Source of the DNA: UBA6183 sp943372215
GTDB taxonomy: Bacteria; Bacteroidota; Bacteroidia; UKL13-3
Length of the DNA stretch: 64,000 nucleotides
NCBI GenBank assembly: GCA_943372215.1
Contig: CALRXU020000013.1
Span: 84,819-148,818, forward strand
Direction: 5' to 3'
A program made the position numbers and the translations under genes. Positions 1 to 9,161 of the stretch are shown piece by piece (position 1 is the stretch's first letter; each line of letters starts with the position of its first letter). Below the pieces are notes generated by a model. It ran no database searches, had not been told where the DNA came from, and saw only the letters and a list, made by a program, of their open reading frames with translations.

Positions 1-2779
1 TTGGGCAGTCAGGTAACTTGTTTTCTATTCTAATGGTAAAGCCCGTGGTTGGCGTAGCTCCTGCTGTTGAATGGTACACCCTAACGAAGTAAGTTGTACC
101 AATTGCTGTTGCATAGTCAATAAATTCCAATCCAGCTGCACCAGTTGAACTTACACAAGCCAAATTAGTAAGGCTACCACATGTGCCCGAAAATAACTGA
201 ACAACAGCATTATAAGTTGAACCACCATTAACAGTAATCCTAGATACTGTGCTTGTTGCAACAAACCTATACCATACATCATCATCTGGAGTACCTGGTG
301 TAGTAGCTGTACACGCTGAAATACTGCTGCTTGCCGTAGCATTAGAAGTGCTTCCTGAACTCACCACTGAACCAACTGTAAGCGCAATAGCGCCTGAACA
401 ATCGTCATTTACCAATGCCGGTAGTATGGTGTATGCTGATATTACAAAATTACCTGAACCTCCTGAACCAGTGTTTGCATCATAAATGCGAACAAAATAA
501 GTACCCTCAACTAATGAGTTCGCAGTTAGTGTTTCGATTAAGCCATTACCAGTTGCATTTACACAACCAATAGCAGTGAGTGATGAACAATTCCCAGAAA
601 ATAATTGTATTACTGGATTATATCCACCAGAACCGTTAACCGTAATTCCATAATTTCCAGGAGTGGTAACTGTAAATTTAAACCACACATCATCGTCTGC
701 AGTACCTGGCGTTGTTGCACTGCAGGCTGTAATTGATGCAGAAGCAGTGGCTGATTTTGAAGAATACACCTGACAAAAGTTATTTTGAATACCGTTTTGG
801 ATAGCCAAATCAATTGCCCCACTGCACTCATCGTTGCTAATACTACGCGCACTTGCAGTTGATGATGTTGAAGTACTTGGTGTTAAAGTAAGCATGGTAT
901 TGCAATCAGGTAGTTCAGTAATGTTGGTAGTATTGGTATTTGAAAAACTCAATACATTGCTAAGTTGTTGTATAAAAGCTTGTCCAGCTGTTGGTGGATT
1001 AGCCACAGTGCGACCCGAAAGACCTAGGCTGTAGCTATAGGTGTAATTAACCGTGCCATTAAAGCCAAACATTCTATCATAAATAAATTCAATCCTATCA
1101 TCTTGTTCATAGAGTTTAAGTTGAAAGTTAATGCTTGGACCTGGGTTATTAAAAATTTCCATCTCAGACCATTCAATGGTTAATACCTGATTACCTTGTG
1201 TACCAGTAATTAAATAACGTATTGAATTTTCTAATAAGGTTCTTTGTTCGCTTTGAGTTTGGGAGAAGTTGTATCCTTGACAAACCAAATCTTCCCAAAA
1301 AGGCGCCACAATGAGGGTTTGCGAGTTAAAAGAATTAGTATAACTAGCACTTGATGAGGAATTAAATGTGATAAAGCCATTGCTGTTAGCCCTTAATACA
1401 GTAACTGTTCTTCCCTGATACCTAAAGCCTGTAAAACCTAAAGAAGTTAGGTCAAGGCTATCACTCATCTGATCATCAGCATTGAAAAAACCGCCTCCAC
1501 TCCACGAAAATAGATTGCCAGTTGAAATAATACTTTGATAAGTAATTCCAGTTGTGCGAGTGGGTGTGAAACCAAGATTTGGTGTGCTGGTAGTAAAGCT
1601 CCAAGTGGTGCAACCTGTGGCTTCATTATTCATTGAATTTTTGGGTACCACCTTCCAGTAATAGATAGTGGTGGCTTCTATAGGTGTACTTGGTGTATAG
1701 GTGGTGCTAGTTTGGTTTAATGAAACCCGTGCAGCAGCAACCTGATTATTTACATCAGCCTGAACGGTGCTTAAATAAACGTCATAAGCATCTGCCCCGC
1801 ATGTTGCTGCCCACGAAAATGTAGTGGCAGCGCTAACACCAGTTGCCGCGTTAGCTGGACTTGGAGTAGCTGAAACCCTTAATGGAATATATTCTAATAA
1901 GGCTGTTGAATGGTTATAACCAAAATCTTCGTGAACCACAGCATAAACATAACTAGTACCACTAACTATGGTATTATCAGTATAGGAAGTAGCTGCACCG
2001 GCAACAGTATCCAAAACGGTCCATGAGCCTACAGCACTTAAACCATAACCTCCACTAGCAGAATAAACAGTGCTGGCAGCCAAGGTTGGTGCTGTTAAAG
2101 GACAAGTGGCTGATGTTTGGCGCAACACCACTGATCGGGCAATACCAGCCCCACCACTGTTATCTGTACCATTGGTCCAGCTTAAAGCTGCACTACTGCT
2201 TGTATAGTTTACATTTAATGCACTTAATGCATTGGGTGCTGTTATATCTGCGGTGGCATTAGTGCTTACATACGCAATTACATCATCCCAAATAAATGTG
2301 CGGCTGGTTCCTGATGTAACATAGTTATTGAGTCTAACAGCCCAGTTTTGTGAACTTCCGGTTGTGTTTTGAATACTTCTAGTTAGCTGATAATAGGTGT
2401 TATTTGCTGCAGGTGTACTAGCCGTACCCATATTACCTGATATACCTATTTGCACCCTTGAAGTAGATTGACTTGCACTTACGCGGTAATAAGCAATAAT
2501 AATCAGGTACTGGTTGTTTGGAACACTAATCGTAGCATTGTTCTCAACATAACCAGTTGTTGATGTGGTGCTTGTAGCATTGCTATAAGCCCTGGTTCCG
2601 CTTCGCATGTTAGTGGTAGCAATGCTGCTGGTACCCACATGATTGGATGTTGTCCAACCTGTAACTGTTGACGCATTTTCGAAACCATAGTTGGTTACCA
2701 GGTTCGGTTGTGCCTTTAGTTGGAAAGTACCCATAAGTAGTAGGGTGAGTACAAACCATAATGTAGTTGTGTTTTTCAT
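1..2779 (-). CDS. Large secreted multidomain protein (Fn3-like and PPC-like repeats), partial, runs off left edge
   Basis: The minus frame is open without a stop from the ATG at 2779 to the window edge, about 926 residues. It begins with a signal peptide (MKNTTTLWFVLTLLLMG, cleavage near LKAQP). A jelly-roll-like region follows (NYGFENAS onward), resembling carbohydrate-binding-module-like domains of secreted Bacteroidota proteins. Next come two fibronectin-III-like stretches, one ending at YYWKVVPKNS, and a conserved region around APFWEDL. Two tandem copies of a roughly 143-residue module start with NDECSGAIDL (near 838) and NDDCSGAIAL (near 409); both contain a TPGTxDDDVW motif and read like PPC-type beta domains. 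A third unit may begin at the edge (LPDCP). I infer a T9SS-exported surface or secreted protein with its sorting domain beyond the window. No catalytic domain is visible, so substrate and role are unknown. Confidence 0.85.
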   Translation of the reverse strand, partial: MKNTTTLWFVLTLLLMGTFQLKAQPNLVTNYGFENASTVTGWTTSNHVGTSSIATTNMRSGTRAYSNATSTTSTTGYVENNATISVPNNQYLIIIAYYRVSASQSTSRVQIGISGNMGTASTPAANNTYYQLTRSIQNTTGSSQNWAVRLNNYVTSGTSRTFIWDDVIAYVSTNATADITAPNALSALNVNYTSSSAALSWTNGTDNSGGAGIARSVVLRQTSATCPLTAPTLAASTVYSASGGYGLSAVGSWTVLDTVAGAATSYTDNTIVSGTSYVYAVVHEDFGYNHSTALLEYIPLRVSATPSPANAATGVSAATTFSWAATCGADAYDVYLSTVQADVNNQVAAARVSLNQTSTTYTPSTPIEATTIYYWKVVPKNSMNNEATGCTTWSFTTSTPNLGFTPTRTTGITYQSIISTGNLFSWSGGGFFNADDQMSDSLDLTSLGFTGFRYQGRTVTVLRANSNGFITFNSSSSASYTNSFNSQTLIVAPFWEDLVCQGYNFSQTQSEQRTLLENSIRYLITGTQGNQVLTIEWSEMEIFNNPGPSINFQLKLYEQDDRIEFIYDRMFGFNGTVNYTYSYSLGLSGRTVANPPTAGQAFIQQLSNVLSFSNTNTTNITELPDCNTMLTLTPSTSTSSTASARSISNDECSGAIDLAIQNGIQNNFCQVYSSKSATASASITACSATTPGTADDDVWFKFTVTTPGNYGITVNGSGGYNPVIQLFSGNCSSLTAIGCVNATGNGLIETLTANSLVEGTYFVRIYDANTGSGGSGNFVISAYTILPALVNDDCSGAIALTVGSVVSSGSTSNATASSSISACTATTPGTPDDDVWYRFVATSTVSRITVNGGSTYNAVVQLFSGTCGSLTNLACVSSTGAAGLEFIDYATAIGTTYFVRVYHSTAGATPTTGFTIRIENKLPDCP

Positions 2780-3140
2780 GTTTTACTAAATTAGTTGCTG
2801 TTTAGTGGAACAAATATATAAATAAAAGAAACAAACGGCTGCTATACAAAATGAGCAGTTTTAACTAAATAGCTGATAACCAGAAATAAAAAAATTAACT
2901 TTAATAATAAATTAATACTTTTAAACAGCTATTTATACTTTTATTATGCAATTTCTACTAAACGGTGCTTTTTGTATGAATTTTTTAATTTAGAGATACA
3001 CGAAAAGTGCCAAATAATTAACATGCTTAAAATGAGCAAATTAAGACATGTCAAAGCGATTTAATGTTCCCATAGTGGGAAGTATTTTAAAATATTGGGA
3101 AAACAAAGGATTAAGCCTCTTAAGAAAGGGCATAAACTAA
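2780..3140. other. Non-coding gap between the secreted protein and the rplI terminator
   Basis: About 360 bases of AT-rich sequence without a plausible gene on either strand. The left end holds the putative promoter of the leftward secreted-protein gene; the right end abuts the strong hairpin after rplI. I saw no RNA gene signature or repeat here. Confidence 0.5.
2811..2818 (-). promoter_or_regulatory. Candidate -7 element (TATATTTG)
   Basis: On the minus strand TATATTTG matches the Bacteroidota -7 consensus TAnnTTTG and lies about 32 bases before the ATG at 2779. The nearest TTTG boxes upstream are 13 and 28 bases away, not the usual 18 to 21, so only the -7 part is convincing. Confidence 0.35.
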
Positions 3141-3171
3141 AAAAGGCCGCTCCAGAACGGAGCGGCCTTTT
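3141..3171 (-). terminator. Rho-independent terminator after rplI
   Basis: Perfect 13-bp inverted repeat (AAAAGGCCGCTCC / GGAGCGGCCTTTT) with a 5-base loop, GC-rich core and A/T flanks, so it can act in both directions. It lies 20 bases past the rplI stop and probably ends the rpsF-rpsR-rplI transcript. Confidence 0.85.
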
Positions 3172-3191
3172 CAGGTAAAATCAATCAAATA

Positions 3192-3632
3192 CTATTCAGC
3201 TACCACTTCAACGCCAATTTTCACGGCTACATCACGGTGCAGATTTACAATAGCTTCATAACTTCCAAGCATTTTAATATCATCTACTTCAATTTTTCTA
3301 CGGTCTATTTCATAGCCCATTACTTTTAAAGCTTGTGATACTTGCAAAGGAGTTACTGAACCAAAAATTTTATTGTTACTGCCGGCTTTTGTTCCGATGG
3401 TAATTTTTAATTCTTTTAATTGTTCTGATAACGATAACGCATCAGTTTTTAATTTTTCACGCTTTAACGCACCTTGTCTGTTATTTTCTTCCATCATTTT
3501 AATGTTTGATGAAGTAGCCATAACAGCTAAACCGCGAGGAAAAAGGTAGTTATTTGCATAACCATCTTTTACAGTTAAAACATCGCCCTGAGCACCCAGG
3601 TTTTTCAAGTTTTCTTTAAGTATAATTTTCAT
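3192..3632 (-). CDS. rplI: 50S ribosomal protein L9
   Basis: 146 residues, close to the usual length of L9. The N-terminal rRNA-binding domain is clear (MKIILKENLKNLGAQGD, then VKDGYANNYLFPRGLA), followed by the long connecting helix (about residues 45-75, rich in Lys and Glu) and the C-terminal domain ending in GVEVVAE. L9 binds domain V of 23S rRNA near the base of the L1 stalk. It is the last gene of a three-gene ribosomal operon with rpsR and rpsF and is followed directly by a strong terminator. The gap to rpsR is 25 bases. Nothing unusual. Confidence 0.97.
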   Translation of the reverse strand: MKIILKENLKNLGAQGDVLTVKDGYANNYLFPRGLAVMATSSNIKMMEENNRQGALKREKLKTDALSLSEQLKELKITIGTKAGSNNKIFGSVTPLQVSQALKVMGYEIDRRKIEVDDIKMLGSYEAIVNLHRDVAVKIGVEVVAE

Positions 3633-3657
3633 TTGCGATTTCTCCTGTTCATTAAAA

Positions 3658-3936
3658 TTATTTTAAACCATCAGCTACATAAGGTAAAATAGCCAAGTGA
3701 CGCGCCTTTTTAATAGCTACGGCAATTTTACGTTGGTATTTCAATGAAGTGCCTGTAAGCCTGCGAGGCAAAATTTTGCCTTGTTCGTTTACAAACTTTA
3801 ATAGGAAGTTCGCATCCTTGTAATCAATATACTTAATACCGTTCTTTTTAAAACGGCAGTATTTTTTTCTTACTGGTGCTTCCGGAGTTGTGTTAAACAC
3901 CATAGCCGGATTGTGTTGAGTTTTTGCTTTGCTCAT
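3658..3936 (-). CDS. rpsR: 30S ribosomal protein S18
   Basis: 92 residues. The conserved S18 core is visible: a CRF(K)KNGIKYIDYKD segment, then LLKFVNEQGKILPRRLTG and the basic KKARHLAILPYV block near the C-terminus. S18 sits on the platform of the small subunit, where it pairs with S6, encoded just upstream. Only 2 bases separate it from rpsF, so the two are almost certainly translationally coupled. The N-terminal extension of about 25 residues is ordinary for this phylum. Confidence 0.97.
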   Translation of the reverse strand: MSKAKTQHNPAMVFNTTPEAPVRKKYCRFKKNGIKYIDYKDANFLLKFVNEQGKILPRRLTGTSLKYQRKIAVAIKKARHLAILPYVADGLK

Positions 3937-3938
3937 AA

Positions 3939-4340
3939 TTACTTTCCTTCTTGTTGTTTTTCTTTTTTGTTTTGATTGAATTCACCATTACGCTTGCGTT
4001 GGTTAAAAACCTGTGCATGCTTGTCTAATGATGTGGTTAAGAAACGCATGATTCGCTCATCACGTCTGAAAGCCAGTTCAAATTTTGCGACAAACTCCGA
4101 TGGACCTTTGTACTCATAGATAAAATAAAAACCAGTGGTTTTTTTATCAATAGGGTACGCCAACTTTGTTAAGCCCCAATTTTCTTCATGAACCAGCTCT
4201 CCTCCGTTTTCAGTAATCATGTTACGGTACTTGGATACAGCTTCTTTTAGCTGCTCCTCAGAGAGTACGGGTGTGAAAATAATCACAGATTCATAGTCGT
4301 TTAAGACAACTTCCTCTTTTGCTGTTTTTTTAGCTGCCAT
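3939..4340 (-). CDS. rpsF: 30S ribosomal protein S6
   Basis: 133 residues with the S6 ferredoxin-like fold signature: YESVIIFTPVLSEEQLKE, the central WGLTKLAYPIDKKTTGFY strand-turn and FRRDERIMRFLTT. The C-terminal tail is rich in Lys, Gln and Asn, a common low-complexity extension. S6 forms a heterodimer with S18 on the 16S rRNA platform. It is the first gene of the operon. A well-formed Bacteroidota promoter lies 31 bases upstream, so the start at 4340 is secure. Unlike the gammaproteobacterial operon, no primosomal priB or ssb gene lies between rpsF and rpsR. Confidence 0.97.
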   Translation of the reverse strand: MAAKKTAKEEVVLNDYESVIIFTPVLSEEQLKEAVSKYRNMITENGGELVHEENWGLTKLAYPIDKKTTGFYFIYEYKGPSEFVAKFELAFRRDERIMRFLTTSLDKHAQVFNQRKRNGEFNQNKKEKQQEGK

Positions 4341-4370
4341 TACTTGGGATATATTTATTTAAAAGGACGG

Positions 4371-4402
4371 CAAAAGTACCATCTTTTTAACTAACCACCA
4401 AA
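4371..4402 (-). promoter_or_regulatory. Promoter of the rpsF-rpsR-rplI operon
   Basis: The minus strand reads TTTG, exactly 20 bases, then TACTTTTG. This fits the Bacteroidota sigma-70-type consensus (-33 TTTG, -7 TAnnTTTG) at both boxes and in spacing. It places transcription start about 25 bases before the rpsF ATG. Confidence 0.8.
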
Positions 4403-4447
4403 CTTCCTGTTAAATTCCTTATAAATAATTAACTGCATTATATACAA

Positions 4448-4475
4448 AAGCCAGCATGGCGCACCACACTGGCTT
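4448..4475 (-). terminator. Terminator after the Hsp20 gene
   Basis: Inverted repeat AAGCCAG / CTGGCTT enclosing a second short TGG/CCA pairing. On the minus strand the stem is followed by TTTTGTATA. It lies about 30 bases past the hsp20 stop and upstream of the ribosomal operon promoter, so it separates the two units. Confidence 0.6.
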
Positions 4476-4503
4476 ATTGTAAACCTAACCTATGAAACGA
4501 TGA

Positions 4504-4959
4504 TTACTTAATTTTAATGCTGTTTTTCACTTCTTTAACCTCGGTTTTTGGTAAACTTACGGTTAAAATCCCATTGTTAAACTCCGCCTCTACCGCATCT
4601 TTATTAATGTTTTCAGGCAAATTAAATGTGCGTGAGAATTTTCCGTAGAAGTTTTCATTTAAGTGTAAACGCTCATTTTCAGCAAGCTGAGACATTTTGC
4701 GCTCTCCACTAATCTGCAACTGGTCTTTGTTTACCTCAATGGCAATTTGCTCTTTGGTTAATCCTGGCAAAGCCATGTGTATTTCGAAGCTGCTTGTTTT
4801 TTCTACCACATCAACCCTTGGAGTAAAAAACACATTACGCTCAAATTTTGCATGGGTCTCATTAAGTGCGTTGTCAATAAGTCCCATTACATGTGAAGGA
4901 ACAAACGTATCTCTGAAAAAGTCTTTGGCAAATGCCGGTCTAAATTTTACTAGTGTCAT
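4504..4959 (-). CDS. Small heat-shock protein, Hsp20/alpha-crystallin family
   Basis: An ATP-independent chaperone that binds unfolding proteins during stress. The alpha-crystallin domain spans about residues 40-145: FTPRVDVVEKTSSFEIHM, LPGLTKEQIAIEV, then FSRTFNLPENI and FNNGILTVSLPK, with the C-terminal I-x-I tail (SIKIK). The frame stays open to an ATG at 5004, but MTLVKF at 4959 matches the usual start of this subfamily, giving 151 residues, so I chose it. It has its own downstream hairpin and probably its own transcript. No promoter with both boxes could be named, so heat regulation is not shown by the sequence. Confidence 0.93.
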   Translation of the reverse strand: MTLVKFRPAFAKDFFRDTFVPSHVMGLIDNALNETHAKFERNVFFTPRVDVVEKTSSFEIHMALPGLTKEQIAIEVNKDQLQISGERKMSQLAENERLHLNENFYGKFSRTFNLPENINKDAVEAEFNNGILTVSLPKTEVKEVKNSIKIK

Positions 4960-5076
4960 AATTGTATTTGTTAAAATTTGTTGTGGTAAATTCTTTTCAA
5001 ACACAATACCAATCCAAGAAAAGCGTCATTGTGGCGTTTTTATCAAAATAAAGCTCGACAGGATTGACAAAAAGTC

Positions 5077-6453
5077 TTATTTATTGAGTTTATTGATAAT
5101 ATCAGCAGACATTTTTGAGGCAACTTCCCCCAATGCTATTTGAATAAAATCGTTTTGTTCTTTAAGTGTTCTCTTTCCATTATTAAACATTGCCCTCCAC
5201 TCTTGAGAAACTTGGGGCAGGTAGTTGCCATCTGGCAGGGAAGGAAAAAGATTAGCTGGATTACCAGAATATACTGCCTGATGAAGTTCGTCAAGCTTGT
5301 TTACAGTTAATAGGTTTTGTGCGATAACTTCACCTGTTGATGTTTGAATAAGTTGATAACCAGCAGTAATACGAACTTCTTGGCTTTCAGTATTGTCTAT
5401 ATAAGTTGCTTTTTTAAACTTGCTAATACTTTGATAGGTTTTTGTATATGGATTTAATATATTTTCCGTAACCACCTCATAAGCATCACGATTTAATCTG
5501 ATTGGCTTTTGTTTAATGAAGCTGAAGGAATCAATATAAATGAACACTGCGTAACCTAAATTCAGGTTTTTGCCAGTCTCAAGAGCCTCATCATAATTGG
5601 TTATTTTATTAAATCCCCTGTTTTGAATGTCTTTATGCAAGGCCTGCACATTGGCTACTTTTACATAAGCCCCTTGTATTTTGTTTAGTAAGTCGGCCAC
5701 CTGATCGGGTAAGTTGCCAATGGCCTTATCAACAACCGATTTATTGTAAACAGGAAGTACCCCAATAATTTGGGTTGCTTGCAGCAATGATTGATCCCGT
5801 AGCTTTTTTACATCTTTGTATCCATCATCAATGTCGTTTATTTTAGTAAACAGGAAGTAAGCATCTTTAAAATTCTTTAATTGAAATTGTTTTAAAGCTT
5901 GCTGATACATTGGTTCCAGCACTGTATTTAGCCTTAATACAGACACCTGTGCATAATTGCTATCATAAACTGCCATTTGTTCAAATATTCTTTCAGCAGC
6001 TTCATATTTTCTGTTCAACATTTGGCTAATGGCCAAATCATACTTAGAAAGCAGGTATTCTTGTTTAACATCCTCATAAACCTCATCGTACTCGTTTGGC
6101 CAATTTAGCTTTACCCCAACCCTTTCCGCATTTTTTGCATAGCCCTGCGCATACCGGTAAGTTTTTAAGGCTTCCTCTATCCTACTCTCAATCACAAACT
6201 TGCTAAATTTAGCAAACTTGTCTGCAATTACTTTTTGCCCATTGTTTTGCAATCCTATTTTGGCTTCTTTGTTTTTGGCATCTTGAAGCAGTACATTGTA
6301 ATACAAGTTTGCTGCTTCCTCAAACATACCAGCGTTGTTTTGTATATTGGCTTGCTTTATTAGTTTACTTTGGCTATTGCAGCTCACCCAAAAGCACGAT
6401 AATGTTATACAAAAAAGCGTAAAACAACGAATGTGATTGGATGCAACAAACAT
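5077..6453 (-). CDS. TPR-type lipoprotein of unknown function
   Basis: 458 residues. The N-terminus has a lipoprotein signal: a hydrophobic stretch (FTLFCITLSCFWV) ending in SCNSQ, with the Cys as probable lipidation site. Residues about 35-215 are helical with tetratricopeptide character (repeated A..LY..A and YE.AERIFEQM patterns). The second half is mixed alpha/beta, with a long strand-rich part around YAVFIYIDSFSF. I do not recognise a named family and see no catalytic motif. It likely faces the periplasm or surface, anchored by lipid. It follows argS by 28 bases and may be co-transcribed with argS and the SDR gene, which need not imply shared function. Confidence 0.8.
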   Translation of the reverse strand: MFVASNHIRCFTLFCITLSCFWVSCNSQSKLIKQANIQNNAGMFEEAANLYYNVLLQDAKNKEAKIGLQNNGQKVIADKFAKFSKFVIESRIEEALKTYRYAQGYAKNAERVGVKLNWPNEYDEVYEDVKQEYLLSKYDLAISQMLNRKYEAAERIFEQMAVYDSNYAQVSVLRLNTVLEPMYQQALKQFQLKNFKDAYFLFTKINDIDDGYKDVKKLRDQSLLQATQIIGVLPVYNKSVVDKAIGNLPDQVADLLNKIQGAYVKVANVQALHKDIQNRGFNKITNYDEALETGKNLNLGYAVFIYIDSFSFIKQKPIRLNRDAYEVVTENILNPYTKTYQSISKFKKATYIDNTESQEVRITAGYQLIQTSTGEVIAQNLLTVNKLDELHQAVYSGNPANLFPSLPDGNYLPQVSQEWRAMFNNGKRTLKEQNDFIQIALGEVASKMSADIINKLNK

Positions 6454-6481
6454 GATTAGTTATTGGGATTAATTCAACTAC

Positions 6482-8266
6482 TTACATTTTTTCAGGAACT
6501 TGTATTCCCAATAAATGAAAGGAAGAACGAATGATTTGAGCCGTTAGTGTGCAGATTTGTAACCGGAATGCTTGCTGATCAGAATTCTCTTCTTTTAAAA
6601 TAGAGTGTTCATGATAGAAGTGGTTGTAAGTTTTAGCCAAATCATATACATAGTTGCAAAGTATTCCGGGACTAAACGCCTGTCCAGCATCTTGAAGCAC
6701 CGCGGGGTAAGCATGTATCAGCACCAGAATTTCCTTTTCAACAGGGCTAAGGGAAACATTAGCCATGTCAAGTGTTAATGGCATGCCTATTTCGCTGGCT
6801 TTCCTAAGCACACTTTTAATACGGGCATGGGTATATTGTATAAAAGGTCCTGTGTTGCCTTGAAAGTCTATTGACTCAGCAGGATTAAACAGCATTTTTC
6901 TTTTGGGATCAACCTTTAAGATGAAATACTTTAATGCACCAAGCCCAATGATGTTGTACAAATCTGTAAGCTCTTCTTTGCTTAATCCATCTGTTTTGCC
7001 CAGTGCTTTGGTGGTTTCTTCGGCCTGCAAAATCATGGCTTCCATTAAATCATCCGCATCAACAACATTGCCTTCACGGCTTTTCATTTTACCATGTGGC
7101 AATTCAACCATGCCGTAACTCAGGTGATAAATGCCATTAGCATATGGCCTACCTAATTTTTGCATAATTAATTGCAACACTTTAAAGTGGTAATCCTGCT
7201 CGTTACCTACCACATAAATGGATTGGTTGCTTCCAAAATCGGTATATTTTAAATCAGCCGTACCCAAATCCTGGGTAATGTAAACGCTGGTACCATCAGC
7301 CCGTAGTATTAGTTTTTGGTCTAACCCATCGGCTGTTAAATCAACCCAAACACTGCCATCATCTTTTTTGTAAAACACATTTTTTTGCAACCCTTCATCC
7401 ACAATTTCTTTGCCTAATAAATAGGTATTGCTTTCATAATAATATTTGTCAAAAACAACTCCCAGCATGTTGTAGGTTACTGCAAACCCATCATATACCC
7501 AATTGTTCATGGTGCGCCAAATGCTCACTGTTTCCTCATCCCCTGCTTCCCATTTGCGTAAAAGCTCTTGTGCTGCTAGAATGCTTGGGGCTTTTTTCTT
7601 TGCCTCTTCTTCGGTAAGCCCATTTTGCCTTAGTTCTATTTGTTCTGCCTTGTATTGTTGGTCAAACAACACATAGTATTTACCTACTAAATGGTCGCCC
7701 TTTAAACCACTGCTTTCAGGAGTTTCTCCTTGGCCGTGTCGTATCCAAGCCAACATGCTTTTGCAAATATGAATCCCCCTGTCGTTAACTAAGTTACAAG
7801 TAGACACTTGATGCCCGTTAGCTTGTAATAGCTGAGCTACGGCATATCCTAACAAATTATTTCTAACGTGCCCCAAGTGCAAGGGCTTATTGGTATTAGG
7901 CGAAGAGTATTCTACAGTGATTTTTTGGTTGGAAGGAGTATCTGCAAATCCGTATTGTGGCTTTGAATAATTGTTATTGAGATGACCAATCCAATAAGCC
8001 GGTTTTACCACCACATTTAAAAATCCTTTAATCACATTAAAAGATTCCAGTTCTTGCATGTGCTCCCGTAAAAAAGCACCTATCTCCTGACCTGTTTGCT
8101 CCGGGCTTTTTTTAGTTTGTTTTAAAAAAGTAAAGGTTACAAAGGTAAAATCACCTTCAAAATCTGGTTTGGTATTTTCTAATGTAATTTGTGTTACAGG
8201 CACATCTGCCTGATACAATACATTAAAAGCGTTTGCGATATGTTGTTTTATTATCTGCTCAATCAT
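6482..8266 (-). CDS. argS: Arginyl-tRNA synthetase
   Basis: 594 residues, class I synthetase charging tRNA-Arg with arginine. The N-terminal Add-1-type domain is followed by the HIGH-type motif within NTNKPLHLGHVRNNLLG (about residue 130). The KMSKS region is the ArgRS variant KMKSREGNVV, and the C-terminal DALR anticodon-binding domain includes YTHARIKSVLRKA and ends in LGIQVPEKM. Length is normal. It lies 16 bases after the SDR gene and 28 bases before the lipoprotein gene, all on the minus strand, suggesting a shared transcript. Nothing appears truncated. Confidence 0.97.
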   Translation of the reverse strand: MIEQIIKQHIANAFNVLYQADVPVTQITLENTKPDFEGDFTFVTFTFLKQTKKSPEQTGQEIGAFLREHMQELESFNVIKGFLNVVVKPAYWIGHLNNNYSKPQYGFADTPSNQKITVEYSSPNTNKPLHLGHVRNNLLGYAVAQLLQANGHQVSTCNLVNDRGIHICKSMLAWIRHGQGETPESSGLKGDHLVGKYYVLFDQQYKAEQIELRQNGLTEEEAKKKAPSILAAQELLRKWEAGDEETVSIWRTMNNWVYDGFAVTYNMLGVVFDKYYYESNTYLLGKEIVDEGLQKNVFYKKDDGSVWVDLTADGLDQKLILRADGTSVYITQDLGTADLKYTDFGSNQSIYVVGNEQDYHFKVLQLIMQKLGRPYANGIYHLSYGMVELPHGKMKSREGNVVDADDLMEAMILQAEETTKALGKTDGLSKEELTDLYNIIGLGALKYFILKVDPKRKMLFNPAESIDFQGNTGPFIQYTHARIKSVLRKASEIGMPLTLDMANVSLSPVEKEILVLIHAYPAVLQDAGQAFSPGILCNYVYDLAKTYNHFYHEHSILKEENSDQQAFRLQICTLTAQIIRSSFHLLGIQVPEKM

Positions 8267-8282
8267 GTTTAAGTAAGGCTAA

Positions 8283-9092
8283 TTATTTAAAAGGGCTGTC
8301 TTTTTCTTTGGCCACAAAATTATATACCATGCGATCAACCCAAGAAGGGAAAAACGTATTTAACCATTTAGACAGGTGTCCAAGATTGGTTAGTATTTTT
8401 TGTCGTCTTCGCTTTTTTACCAAATTCACTATGGTATCTGCAACCTCCGAGGCTGGCATAAGTTTACTTTCATTCAATGGTGATTCTTGTTGTGGTTTGC
8501 CATCTTTGTTCAATGCCGCATTTCTGATGTTGGATGCAGTATATCCAGGATAAACAATTGCTACGTGCAGTCCTTGTTTAAGTGTTTCAATGCGCAAACT
8601 TTGCATAAAGCCATCTAAAGCAAACTTTGATGCAGAATATCCAGTTCTTGCCGGTAAACCAACAATGCCGGAAACAGAAGACAAACTGATTACAGAGCCT
8701 TTGTGCAATAAAAGATGTGGCAATGCGTACTTTGTGCAATAAACAGCTCCCCAAAAATTTGTATCCATTACTTGTTTAATCACATCAATGCTGCAATCAT
8801 TAAGCATTGCTCTCATGCTAATACCAGCGTTATTTACCAACACATCTATGCCACCAAATGTTTGCACCGTTTCTGCAATCAACTTTTTACAATCATCTTC
8901 CTTACTCACATCACAACTTACCACCAAAACATGCACTCCTGCTAAACGACAAGTCTCTGCTACTTTTTCCAGTTTATTCACTTGCCTGGCAGCCAACACC
9001 ACATTTGCACCAAGCGTTGCAAACGCATAAGCCGTAGCTTCGCCAATGCCCGATGAGGCACCAGTTATAATGACGGTTTTATCCTTCATCAT
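8283..9092 (-). CDS. Short-chain dehydrogenase/reductase
   Basis: 269 residues of the classical SDR family. The nucleotide-binding motif TGASSGIGEA lies near residue 11, the structural VNNAGIS motif near 87, a catalytic Ser in ISLSSVSG, and the YSASK catalytic Tyr/Lys pair near residue 152. The C-terminal part is basic (KKRRRQKILTNL) and ends in a possible amphipathic helix, a pattern of the DltE/YqjQ-like SDR branch. Substrate cannot be told from sequence. It is upstream of argS by 16 bases. An alternative start one codon downstream (the second Met) is equally possible. Confidence 0.92.
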   Translation of the reverse strand: MMKDKTVIITGASSGIGEATAYAFATLGANVVLAARQVNKLEKVAETCRLAGVHVLVVSCDVSKEDDCKKLIAETVQTFGGIDVLVNNAGISMRAMLNDCSIDVIKQVMDTNFWGAVYCTKYALPHLLLHKGSVISLSSVSGIVGLPARTGYSASKFALDGFMQSLRIETLKQGLHVAIVYPGYTASNIRNAALNKDGKPQQESPLNESKLMPASEVADTIVNLVKKRRRQKILTNLGHLSKWLNTFFPSWVDRMVYNFVAKEKDSPFK

Positions 9093-9161
9093 TCAATAAT
9101 AAAACGTGTTTAGTAAAAGTGTAGGTCATTACTATTGACCAATATTCCTTGCAATCAGTAA

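Noticed and set aside
4697..5143. 148-codon plus-strand frame across hsp20
   Set aside because: Antisense to the alpha-crystallin domain and the end of the lipoprotein gene; no motif.
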